Below, one piece after another: positions 26,501 through 33,126 of a stretch of DNA of 64,000 nt (position 1 is the first letter of the stretch; each line of letters begins with the position of its first letter). The notes beneath the pieces are model-generated. The model saw only the letters and a list, made by a program, of their open reading frames with translations. It made no database searches and had not been told where the DNA came from. This DNA is from Streptomyces sp. MA5143a. GTDB lineage: Bacteria; Actinomycetota; Actinomycetes; Streptomycetales; Streptomycetaceae. Where the stretch lies: assembly GCF_900290235.1 (NCBI RefSeq), contig NZ_OLMK01000087.1, positions 1 through 64,000 on the forward strand, in the 5' to 3' direction. The position numbers were made by a program, and so were the translations under genes.

Positions 26501-29466
26501 TCAACGGCGACAACACGCCGTTCACCGGCCGCTTCGACACCGCCAAGCTGGAGACGTCCCCCACCGGACAGGTCAAGCTGACCGGCAAGGAGCCCGGCAA
26601 GATCACCCTGTTCGAGCGCGAGGTCCTCAAGAACGGCAACACCCTGCACATCGCCCGGGACCGCTTCGGCCACGCCCGCTGGACCGAGTTCGACGACGCG
26701 GGCAACCGGGTCCGGTCCGGCGAGCGCATCGGGGACCCGGACCAGCGGACGTACCACGACGTGCCGGACGGTTCCTGGCGCCTGCTCAACAACGTCGACG
26801 TGCGCACCTACCACAAGGCCCTCGACGGCGGCCTCGTGCGCGCCGAGAAGGGCGCCGACGGCCACTGGACCTGGCAGCGCTTCGACAAGGACGGCGTGGA
26901 GGCGCTCTCCGGCACTCGGCACTGGAGCGCGAACCACGTCGGCTTCAAGGACACCTTCCTCGACCCGGCCACGGGACTCGAGACGGTGGCCCAACGGCGC
27001 GGCCAGACCTGGCCGTTCGGCGGACTGCACGGCTCCCGGATGTACCAGGAGCACTCCCTGCTGCCCGGCCACGCCCCGGCCGGAACCCGGATCGACCCCG
27101 GCAGGTATGTCGGTCAGGGCCCGGCGAACGCGCAGATCGAGAGCCTGGAGACGCTGGCGGACGGCGGCAGCCTGCTCGTCAAGCGGTTCGCCGACATGCG
27201 TCCGCCCGCCTTCCTGTGGAAGGGCGCGGCGGGCCGCAACCCGTTCGACAACCTCTTCGGAGACCTGTTCGCGGGCGACTCCCTGAACCGCGTGAGCCAC
27301 TGGACCCAGACCGCCGCCGACGGCAACACGGTGACCGGTGTCCGGCTCAACCCGTCGGCCGCCAACTGGGTCGACGTCGACCAGTTCGGCCGCGTCGTCC
27401 GGGAGAGCCGCAAGCTGGACGACGGAAGCGTCATCGAGATCGGACGCAGCGCCGAGGACGCCACGCGCTGGGCGCCGCTTCCCGAGTACCGCAACGGCGC
27501 CCCGTACGAGCTGCACTGGCGGAACACGACGACCGGCGAGACCGGCACGCGGCACGCCGACGGTGTCGGAGGGTGGCGGGACGTCTTCACCGACGGCGAG
27601 GGCGTCGAACGCGTCCGGCTGCGCAGCGAGGGCACCGGGACACGCGAGTACCTCTTCGACGCACCGACCCCGCACGACCTCGCCCGCAACGACCGCGCGG
27701 GCGTCTGGGTCGACAGGAACTCGCTGCTGCACATCACCGGTCGGCGGGATCTGGTGGGCGACGTGTTCGTGGAGTCGTCCGGCAGTCCCTACCGCACCGA
27801 CTGGACATGGAAGACGTACGACTCCGCCAACCCCGCCACCGTCCTCGACGAGGGCATCCGCAAGCAGAACCGCGGCTCGCTCTACTCACGCACCTGGGAC
27901 GACTCCTTCGTCGACCTCGACCGGCTCGGCAACGTGGTGCGAGAGCGCAACGCGACCGACGTCAACGCCTCCTGGGTCGACGCGGTGCGGCAGCCCGACG
28001 GCACCTACAAGTGGACGAAGACCGCCGCCGACGGCACGGTCCACTCCGAGGGCGTCCGGGTGTACGACGACGTCGCGAAGGGCCGCTGGCGGGACCTCAT
28101 CGACGACCAGGTGGTCCGGAGCAGGGACGGCGGACGGGTGCGCGAGTACGCGTACGAGATCGAGACCGCGCACCCGCCCGCGGCGCCCGCGGCCGACCTC
28201 ACGCGTGGGACGACGCTGCGCGATCTGCTCGACCAGGCCGCGCGCCACTTCGAGACGCCCCGCACGGTCCGCGTGGACCGGGAGGCCTGGAAGGAGTACA
28301 ACCTCGGCAAGCTCTTCCGCGAGCGCGTCAAGGTGGACGGCGATCCCGTCCGCTACCGCGAGGTCGACAAGCAGTGGGGCCAGTGGCGGGAGTACCAGAA
28401 CGGCCATCTGGTGGAGCAGCGCGTCTTCGACGGGCGGGTCTACAGGACCGACCCCTTCGGCCGGCTCAGCATGTCGGGCCCGGCCGTCATCCCCCACTAC
28501 CTCGCAGGGGTCCTGCCCAAGGTCGGCGGCGACGTCGGCCTGCCCGGCGACCGGGCCTGGCAGCTCATCGGCCGGGAGTTCGACTACCGCGGCGCCGACA
28601 TCGAGGCCATGGGCTATCTGCGCGAGGTCCAGGACCCGTGGCACGGTCTGTTCCAGGGGGTCAGGAACGGCGAGTCCGTCGAGATGCCCATGTGGCAGCG
28701 CGAGCTCCGCGGCTTCCTGACCTCGTTCAGCACCGGGTTCGTCACCGACTTCACCGCGGGCCTGCTGATCACCGAGCTCACCAACAACGGCAACATCAAG
28801 CCGGAGGACGTCTTCAAGGCGCTGCTGTCCGGCGCGGTCGGCGGCACCTTCAGCGGCGGGCTCAACATCGCGTACAACCACACCGGTCTTGGGTACTTCA
28901 AGACCAGCATGGGTGCGCGCGACTGGGGCGGCCACCCCAAGCAGTCGATGGCCGGCAACACCGACGACTGGGTCACCGACTGGGCCGCCTCCGAGAAGCC
29001 CACCCGCTGGCGCAACGCCACCTACGCCAACACCGTGGGCCTCGCCACCGGCGCCCTCAGCGGCTTCGTCAGCACCGCCATCAGCTCGGCGGTGTTCGGG
29101 GTCAACGGCAACGAGATCCAGGGCGCGGACGCGCTGCGGGCCGGCATGTGGGGTGCCGCGGGCTCGCTGTTCAGCGGCGTGACCACCGGTCTGGCCCGCA
29201 ACGCCTGGCACCTGGCCACCGGCGCCCGGGTCTTCCACAAGGGCGGCCTCGGCGAACTGGGCATGAACTGGGTCGAGTCCGCGCTGTCCCGGTACATCGC
29301 CTTCCAGATCAGTCAGGCGGACAGTCGGAACGGGGGCCACCTGCCGTCCCCCGGCCGGGCCTTCCCCAAGCCGGTCACCGTCCCCGCGGCGCCACCGCCC
29401 CCACCGGCCCCGCAGCCCCCGGCCGATCAACCCGACGCACCCATCGAGGGATTGGAGCTCCCGTGA
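17545..29466 (+). CDS. Giant T7SS-associated multidomain protein with internal ADP-ribosyltransferase
   Basis: A 3973-aa protein. Residues 1-150 form a WXG-like helical domain starting DWNHVGYGGNPVAGNP. Hydrophobic helices lie near 189-245. Two tandem units (~949-1133, ~1195-1376) share LVRQD, SPFT[AS]F and WLIKGTIP. A Pro-rich hinge leads to a clear R-S-E ADP-ribosyltransferase module (~1639-1791): R1666 in VVRGD, S1704 in MSTTTG, and E1744-A-E1746 before VTFP. From ~1850 to 2900 there are at least seven GGFxLTD beta-units, then YD-like strands (WVDVDQFGRVVRE). Gly/Ala-rich hydrophobic segments near 3730-3900 precede a Pro-rich tail. The GTG at 17545 has GGAGGA just upstream and starts the conserved block; an ATG at 17500 is possible. 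Probably an exported effector. Its target and the location of its active part are unknown. Confidence 0.85.
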   Translation: MASPGDWNHVGYGGNPVAGNPRVLDGFTRDFRLLRDLAADVDAGLDDMLRTASDGGFEGKTADALRTYVKQSLKKFMANAHSAFDLAASATARYANALRDAQGRAENAAARGGAVAIPPAGLVGKNAPPPAALTAAKNDIEAEVDFITGEAKILEDALRTAADMVSSPIAPPKKNFKQRLVEGLWKALEIVTIVVSIAAMIVGGPLGLLAFGMSAVLFGKALVDYSQGKLNGVGLGLAFLGVLFPSTKGLTTAGGLLRMLKSGANVGLRGAGRALSAGGRLVMRGGRLMMAPRTLAALTGQGMAKLFQAGGRMFVTGMSRLPGLLAGTPRAFASAMRMAGGLARSTWQWGRFALRRDFFMATAFVGGGMGRRLGVYAITNLGRAFDFVLSALLPLRYSELAKFGFRGAWRMGILERGLLRRPSIGGALGRTAGSAGDLAAGTGRGLRTPDAARPVGDRGKLVVPGTRAWDDALDELTEFIPPPTALPRSTGASSLSRVPEIPSGRFSRTLDDLMEPVAFRDLDALGSRSGPLLRDGGIDVADLGAGGLLSPRFRNALDALDDLDALAGTGAAVRSPLLERPQSAVARLRDLDAFAGLDRTEAGLLKPMDELAELAPFSIDGKFGGLTTVQVREVLDGEIDLVGVVPDGVILRIGTTDPMTVHVGLKGDVTIRVMDPDELGAGQLVGQFTGADSRLGIKLDDLTRLFPDAPGDVGRARELLGLGPLKPGFAPGRTAEQTGFPPLTLREIITGGAVGKTGADRFQAWVRAQNAALDLDTAGQKLAQVADLPHVSPLHRAEAELDVSAAELKFNHARLEFDRLGRNLDTVHQNITVMMARLDGPGAHLPTGELRLLDDLARPTGQWITMEPGERITYVLRTDAGIVPDVRVEMVDGHFTVTGADGILTRFGPDGAPLRVDVPVRPEMPAGPSTVHGVDQVRVDVPVVPQVHWLVRQDMDFATSSLKSGMKTRLTAEGLVPVKIDGTITPLQAVSTANAKASKADSPFTAFSPPGSIVKSYGNHEIGLDLIALRNDIDAGVENVRNIEILSTTKVQHEILEEIRIKTGVLDLDVPSTFTHTTGNKEIQEFLARNGVTKGMATKVTADIKTLLQVRRDNTWLIKGTIPANYLKGPYPTADSLQHIPAAPSTPLTAATNTLESAGRASGSGLPPVELPKPVLKSDDFYMSNVDLEDLRGVKLVRQDDFHMVQQDLKGLRKSYFDPDVGMIPANPEGRTTAFQHVAGAENATRKSNSPFTSFAEIGNHKTYGDMEFTLDAYKLGVDIKAGRLPDVGILPAKDLQRLIADQIERTIGKRLDFTSALSGNSSRQDVLNFLKSHDVNPAKSNKFVADVRVLLNTTRDQEWLIKGTIPKSYLEGPYPRAGASSGLGDALSAGPLSGLDEAAGKLRLSDTFKADVEVKPVFVEPHGLDGVNAGPLHIGAPPRPPAVPSVRPAPHAPSAPPVPPLGKGIGGTAPVPPPSVGTHGLGSGLDAGTPVVRHAPGGDTSHWVIDGKATFGRYKIRNTDDGSVSLVSASDRAWATLDNAAASRQVFEAEQLKRAAEQLKKADLQEGGKYLSSGYRSINPLLAAFEEAGYTAAQVRHVGFDFSERAADVLENWKRVATERGYASREVTESWDLQDLHRWHDSIKSIHRAWDDFPSPAIPGNAVVRGDSRQIFASFDGILDPAHYPGGGYHDVGRTISWPGIMSTTTGSATTHNFVNSKAVIWKFDVPEQGHPGRVLGSENPAEAEVTFPVNTQIKINQVLVRDGHFAHELAGEFGDKAQVIVFADILPADGALRGTVDELAGSLRAGDTFTTNVTRLDRFDAPAPRTETVLLRPEQVAGTSHLRTEWEWAPLGGGGFTLTDEAGGARLVFGADEVLRFRDYRVPGTDGFLRFEAAPGPDALPRWVGPDGVPPSGTGAVVDPVRGALGVVTGVKVGTPDGAWIARFDLDGTPLSEELRLSGHTGGALTDARLVTTFTRGPGREMVPTLRLTAPGLGGDGAFSVVRLPGGDAAGRLPAGGFAVTDLASGDRFVFDRAGRFVDAPADVPPVRVDAAGTTAPETVGTTLPDPSVGPLTAVDDFGRPLAERFPLYSLPEHTPLDGAASDLPGIELTGARPPAVTRAADIALPADLPLVRLTEFQDVPLSGAGDLAGLEFRIVGGNAADGVPGTVRLDVTRAVPAPHGAGPRPRFTVERMDSGAFRLTDPAGTTRWEFGAGGEFLARETALAAHDLGLPSGLWFRNTATTTTDGVTSRIVGLVGPREVTDSFPLTTIDRTLQDRLPGGFTLTDNVTGSRFHYDADLRLAFRDLPARDGSGYLRFTEGASDVPPVRLDDLGGSSGLDDLAGHFRRTLDEASGGVRPMPDVTGLSLGAAPHLPGPDGAAALRLSDALGEHGDQWLTRLSAGDAPDLDLRAAWRALDEHWTGLLERTPGIRLTGADDLADLEIRMLRVPSTDTEPGSFRLELLDRAPAADGTVRGADFTVERIPDGGFALTDPTGNTTWTFAQDGSFLGREAVLTGEGLPSGLRVSATHNEAGGFTQVDLLGPDSSVRSLRVTAPEGALAGRLPGGFTLTDTVTGSRFHFDRTGALVFRDLPAHDGSGFLRFTEGARDAQPTRLVDPLAERFPLTSIPEEDLLDEGLTDISELFERTLDEASGIRPLAEGAAAVDLSSISGAMEFLHAAPDSPALHNLDLLRVRQLAGDATDSLNRFPGLRPELLHDQLRQMTAQAHEGIRQGAATVMREYQNLPLTARLEDLRSGGSRVFGDFSVTPTPHGGPGGSRFTVTHTPTDLTTGFGPNREPLYREVFVTGGPAELDGTRLGLTGRAAEGRWTPDSFHFVGTHVADDAFTVTRLDPNLPADLRGGFTVADAAGATKWHYGPEGTLALRDVQLVGDRGAFRFEAGAPDGVPRVLDTSGNASLTLRAERLDDGRIALIHTGQGTQPLERTVFDASGGKLLEETFAIRGSGGKPTGSYWTIDHATGKGVRVNGDNTPFTGRFDTAKLETSPTGQVKLTGKEPGKITLFEREVLKNGNTLHIARDRFGHARWTEFDDAGNRVRSGERIGDPDQRTYHDVPDGSWRLLNNVDVRTYHKALDGGLVRAEKGADGHWTWQRFDKDGVEALSGTRHWSANHVGFKDTFLDPATGLETVAQRRGQTWPFGGLHGSRMYQEHSLLPGHAPAGTRIDPGRYVGQGPANAQIESLETLADGGSLLVKRFADMRPPAFLWKGAAGRNPFDNLFGDLFAGDSLNRVSHWTQTAADGNTVTGVRLNPSAANWVDVDQFGRVVRESRKLDDGSVIEIGRSAEDATRWAPLPEYRNGAPYELHWRNTTTGETGTRHADGVGGWRDVFTDGEGVERVRLRSEGTGTREYLFDAPTPHDLARNDRAGVWVDRNSLLHITGRRDLVGDVFVESSGSPYRTDWTWKTYDSANPATVLDEGIRKQNRGSLYSRTWDDSFVDLDRLGNVVRERNATDVNASWVDAVRQPDGTYKWTKTAADGTVHSEGVRVYDDVAKGRWRDLIDDQVVRSRDGGRVREYAYEIETAHPPAAPAADLTRGTTLRDLLDQAARHFETPRTVRVDREAWKEYNLGKLFRERVKVDGDPVRYREVDKQWGQWREYQNGHLVEQRVFDGRVYRTDPFGRLSMSGPAVIPHYLAGVLPKVGGDVGLPGDRAWQLIGREFDYRGADIEAMGYLREVQDPWHGLFQGVRNGESVEMPMWQRELRGFLTSFSTGFVTDFTAGLLITELTNNGNIKPEDVFKALLSGAVGGTFSGGLNIAYNHTGLGYFKTSMGARDWGGHPKQSMAGNTDDWVTDWAASEKPTRWRNATYANTVGLATGALSGFVSTAISSAVFGVNGNEIQGADALRAGMWGAAGSLFSGVTTGLARNAWHLATGARVFHKGGLGELGMNWVESALSRYIAFQISQADSRNGGHLPSPGRAFPKPVTVPAAPPPPPAPQPPADQPDAPIEGLELP

Positions 29467-32147
29467 CAGCCACCGCCATCCCTGCCGTGCACCGGGTCGC
29501 CCCCAAGGGCCGCGGCGCCCACCGCAGCATCACCGCCGCCGTACGCGCCGCGGCCGACGGCGACGAGATCCGCATCGCCCCCGGCGACTACGTCGAGGTG
29601 CTGGTCCTGGACCGTGCGGTCAGCCTGCTGCCGGAAGAAGGGCCGGACCGTGCCGTGCGACTGCTGGCGGCAGACCCGGGCCGGCCCGTCCTGGAGATCA
29701 CGGCAGCTCGCGTCCGCGTCGACGGGATCGCGCTGACCGGCCAGGACCCGGCCCTGCCCGCGGTACTGGTGACGGCCGGCGGTCTGGAGCTGGACGGCTG
29801 TGAGATCTCCGGCGGCCGGGTCGAGGCCGGCGGCGACGCCTCGCTGGCACTGCGTGACTGCCGGGTCTCCGGTGCCGCACTCGCCGGGGTGCACGCGAAC
29901 ACCACCGGCCGGACCGAGCTGACCGACACGCTGGTCGAGGACGTCGACGGCACCGGAGTCGTCCTGGGCTCCGCCACGACGGCGGACGTCCTGGGGCTGA
30001 CGGTCCGGGACGTCACCGGATCCGGCGTCCGGGTGCGGGGCAGGGCCTCGGCCGTGCTCCGCGACTGCCGGATCACCGGTCCCGGCCGCAGCGGGCTGCT
30101 GACGGAGGACGAGGCGTCCGTGGCCGTGCTGGACTGCCGGCTGGAGGAGAGCGGCGCGGAAGGCATACGGGTGCTGGGCAGCTCCCGCCGCCCCGAGGGG
30201 AGTCCGGGGCGTCCCGAGGCCGCCGAGGGCGGGGTGGTCCTCGCCGACTGCCAGGTGCTGCGTACCGGCACGGACGGGGTCGCCGTCTCGGGTACGGGGG
30301 ACGTCCTGCTCCTGACCACGGGGATACGGGGCGGCTCCGGGGCCGGCGTGAGCGCCGACGACGACAGCACGGTCGTCCTGGTCGACTGCCGGGTGGACCG
30401 GCCGCACGGCTCGTGCCTGGTGGCCCGGGGCAACGCCCGGCTGTCCGCGGAGGGCACCTCGGTGCACGGCAGCCGGGCCAACGGCCTGCTGGCGGGCGGC
30501 CGTTCGCAGGTGGCCCTGGCGTCGAGCGACGTGACGGACTGCGGTTTCAGCACCGTCCACGCCTGCGACGACTCCCGGCTGTCGCTGACCGACTGCCGGA
30601 TCGGCGCCACCCCGGAACACGGCGTCCGGGCCACCGACCGGGCCGAGCTCACCCTCGAAGGCGTGCGCATCAGCGACTGCGGACTCTCCGGCCTCCAGAT
30701 CGACTCGGCGGCGGCCGCCCGGGTGCGCGGACTGTCCGTGCTGCGCGGCCGCACCGGGATCCAGGCCGAGTCCAGCGGCACGGTCGTCCTGGAGGAATGC
30801 GACGTCACACAGCCCGAACGCGCCGGCATCACCTGCGGCACCGGCACCTCGGCCGTACTGCGGGACTGCCGGATCAGCGGCACCGGCACCGCGGGCCTCG
30901 TGATCGGCGAAGGAGCGACCCCGAGCATCGAGGACTGCACGGTGCGCGACGCGACCGGCTCCGGACTGGTCCTGGGCCCAGCGGCCGAACCACGGGTCAA
31001 GGCCGTCACCGTGGCCCGCACCGGCAAGAACAGCCTGTTCGTCGGGGAGAAGGCGCGCGGCACCTTCGAGGAGTGCGTCTTCGCCGGCGCCGGCCACGAC
31101 GGCGAGGCGTTCCCGGCCGTCCACCTGGCGGCCGGCAGCGCGCCCGTGCTGCGCGGCTGCGTGGTCCGGGACGCGGAGGAGGACGTCGCCGCGGAGAAGG
31201 GAGCCCGCCCGGTGTTCGACGCCTGCGTCTCACGCGACGTGACCCACCCCGCCCTGCCCACCGCCCGCGCCGAGACGCTCGCGTCCACCGAGGGCGGCGA
31301 CACTGCCGCGGCGACCCGGGCGCGGGAGACCGAGGCCCCCGCCGAGGACACCCTGGAGGACCTGCTGGCCGAACTCGACGGACTGGCAGGTCTGGACAAG
31401 GTCAAGAACGACGTGTCCTCGCTGGTGAAACTGATGCGGACCGTGCGCCGCCGCGAGGAGATGGGCCTCGCCGCGCCCCCGCTCAGCCGCCACCTGGTCT
31501 TCACCGGCAACCCCGGCACCGGCAAGACCACCATCGCCCGCCTCTACGGCCGCATCCTCGCCGCCGTCGGCCTCCTCGACCGCGGCCATCTGGTCGAGGC
31601 CGACCGCTCCGCACTGGTCGGCGAGTACGTCGGCCACACCGGTCCGAAGACCACGCGCGTCTTCGAACAGGCCCGGGGCGGCGTCCTCTTCGTCGACGAG
31701 GCCTACACCCTCACCCAGTACGCCGGCACCAACGACTTCGGGCAGGAGGCCATCGCCACCCTGCTGAAGCTGATGGAGGACCACCGCGACGACGTGGTGG
31801 TGATCGTCGCCGGATACCCGCGGGAGATGGAGGTCTTCGTCCGCTCCAACCCCGGTCTGGCCTCACGCTTCAACCGCACGCTGCTCTTCGAGGACTACGG
31901 CTCCGCCGAACTGGTCAGCATCGTGGAGCACCAGGCCGCCCAACACCAGTACCAGCTCACGTCGACCGCGCGGGAAGCCCTGACGGCCCACTTCGACACG
32001 CTGCCCAGGGAGCGCGGATTCGGCAACGGTCGCGCGGCCCGCCAGCTGTTCCAGGCGATGACGGAGCGTCAGGCATACCGCGTCGCCGAGCTGTCCGACG
32101 TCTCGGAGTCGGACCTGATGACCCTCACACCGGAAGACGTCCCGTAG
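29463..32147 (+). CDS. Parallel beta-helix / CbxX-type AAA+ ATPase fusion (copy 2)
   Basis: An 894-aa paralogue of the protein at 4045-6489. The beta-helix (~15-590) opens with SITAAVRAAADGDEIRIAPGDY and has more turns than copy 1, rich in L-x-D-C-R-[IV] strands. The AAA+ domain (~640-894) has Walker A GNPGTGKTT at 682-690 and Walker B LFVDEAYTL (D745, E746). The GTG start overlaps the stop of the giant gene by 4 bp (GTGA), with GGAG just upstream, so the two are translationally coupled. This strongly suggests the ATPase serves the giant protein, as an unfolding, loading or assembly chaperone in the way EccA is thought to serve ESX substrates. Confidence 0.9.
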   Translation: MTATAIPAVHRVAPKGRGAHRSITAAVRAAADGDEIRIAPGDYVEVLVLDRAVSLLPEEGPDRAVRLLAADPGRPVLEITAARVRVDGIALTGQDPALPAVLVTAGGLELDGCEISGGRVEAGGDASLALRDCRVSGAALAGVHANTTGRTELTDTLVEDVDGTGVVLGSATTADVLGLTVRDVTGSGVRVRGRASAVLRDCRITGPGRSGLLTEDEASVAVLDCRLEESGAEGIRVLGSSRRPEGSPGRPEAAEGGVVLADCQVLRTGTDGVAVSGTGDVLLLTTGIRGGSGAGVSADDDSTVVLVDCRVDRPHGSCLVARGNARLSAEGTSVHGSRANGLLAGGRSQVALASSDVTDCGFSTVHACDDSRLSLTDCRIGATPEHGVRATDRAELTLEGVRISDCGLSGLQIDSAAAARVRGLSVLRGRTGIQAESSGTVVLEECDVTQPERAGITCGTGTSAVLRDCRISGTGTAGLVIGEGATPSIEDCTVRDATGSGLVLGPAAEPRVKAVTVARTGKNSLFVGEKARGTFEECVFAGAGHDGEAFPAVHLAAGSAPVLRGCVVRDAEEDVAAEKGARPVFDACVSRDVTHPALPTARAETLASTEGGDTAAATRARETEAPAEDTLEDLLAELDGLAGLDKVKNDVSSLVKLMRTVRRREEMGLAAPPLSRHLVFTGNPGTGKTTIARLYGRILAAVGLLDRGHLVEADRSALVGEYVGHTGPKTTRVFEQARGGVLFVDEAYTLTQYAGTNDFGQEAIATLLKLMEDHRDDVVVIVAGYPREMEVFVRSNPGLASRFNRTLLFEDYGSAELVSIVEHQAAQHQYQLTSTAREALTAHFDTLPRERGFGNGRAARQLFQAMTERQAYRVAELSDVSESDLMTLTPEDVP

Positions 32148-32237
32148 CGCGCCCCGCCCCGCGCCGCCGTGGCAGCCCACCCGTCCCTGCCACAGCCCCT
32201 CCAGTCAGGCCCGATCTCCTTGAAAAGGACCCGTCTC

Positions 32238-33086
32238 ATGCCGCAGACGCCTGTTCGCCCCAGCCGCTCGGACGGCGCGTTCGCCGACCTGTTCGCCCGC
32301 AGGACGCGTACCCCGCTGCGCGGCTTCCTGCCCGGCCGCAGGGTCTGGAGCGCCGTCGGGGGTACCGCGGCCATGGTGCTGGTGATCACGGGTGCCACCG
32401 CGCTCGTCTCCCAGATCGACTTCAGCGGTGGCGGCGACAACAAGGTGACCACGGCGGCCGAGAAGAAGGACACCGCGAAGGACAAGGCCCCGGCCGACAG
32501 CCGTACACCGACCGCGTCCGCGTCCTCGGCCGCGCCTGCGCACAAGGAACGGGACGACGGTCCGGCGGTGGTCTATCTCCCCGCCCCGGGCGGCGGGAAC
32601 GCCGGCTCCGACGGCTCCCACGGCTCCGGCGGGGCGGACGACGGCAGCGAGGCGGGGAAGACACGAACCTCCCCGCCCCGGGCGACGGCCCCGACGCCGC
32701 AGACGTCGACCAGCTATCTCTGGTCCGACGGCGCCGTGGAGGGCGACTCCAATCCCTACTGGGACCAGAGCGCCGTCACCGTGCAGACCACGAAGGCGCT
32801 CAAAAGCCTGAAAGTGGTCGTCAAGATCGCCCAGACAGGGGGCGTGGCCGACACCGGCACCTGGACCAGCCTCGGGGACCAGGTGTCGGTGGCCTCCGCG
32901 TCGAGCAGCGGCGAGCTGGACTACGTGGTGACACTGAAGCCGGGCGTCACGGTCGACCCCGGCACCTACGTCTTCAGGTTCCAGTACAACCACAACCAGG
33001 GTGATCGCGACGCCGACGGCGACCGCTACAACGTCACCACCACCTCCACCGCCGGGACCACGGAGTACCGCAAGGGCGGTTTCTGA
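32238..33086 (+). CDS. Membrane-anchored extracytoplasmic protein downstream of the T7SS-like locus
   Basis: A 282-aa protein. A basic N-terminus (to ~40) precedes one membrane helix (~47-67, AVGGTAAMVLVITGATALVS). A low-complexity spacer of Asp, Ala, Pro, Gly and Ser (~70-155) leads to a beta-rich C-terminal domain of about 125 residues (TSYLWSDGAVEGDSNPYW; KSLKVVVKIAQTGG; VDPGTYVFRFQYNHN) that looks like a secreted immunoglobulin- or carbohydrate-binding-like fold. GGA lies 8 nt before the ATG at 32238. It follows copy 2 of the beta-helix/AAA+ gene by 90 bp on the same strand and probably shares its transcript. Function is unknown. Confidence 0.78.
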   Translation: MPQTPVRPSRSDGAFADLFARRTRTPLRGFLPGRRVWSAVGGTAAMVLVITGATALVSQIDFSGGGDNKVTTAAEKKDTAKDKAPADSRTPTASASSAAPAHKERDDGPAVVYLPAPGGGNAGSDGSHGSGGADDGSEAGKTRTSPPRATAPTPQTSTSYLWSDGAVEGDSNPYWDQSAVTVQTTKALKSLKVVVKIAQTGGVADTGTWTSLGDQVSVASASSSGELDYVVTLKPGVTVDPGTYVFRFQYNHNQGDRDADGDRYNVTTTSTAGTTEYRKGGF

Positions 33087-33126
33087 GCCGGGGTGATGGG
33101 TGTCGTCGTGACCCGAGGGACACGGC

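Noticed and set aside
22417..27732. A 1771-residue minus-strand frame under the giant gene
   Set aside because: Same reason: low-complexity Arg/Gly/Val/Asp composition and no recognisable domain.
26031..29462. Upstream extension of the second beta-helix/AAA+ protein by about 1140 residues
   Set aside because: The extension is an Arg-rich shadow of the giant gene; the GTG at 29463 has a ribosome binding site and begins the conserved protein.
17545..29466. Classic RHS/YD-repeat toxin with a C-terminal toxin tip
   Set aside because: YD-like strands are present but there is no RHS core motif (DxGxPxxxxDPxG type), and the only enzyme-like modules are internal.
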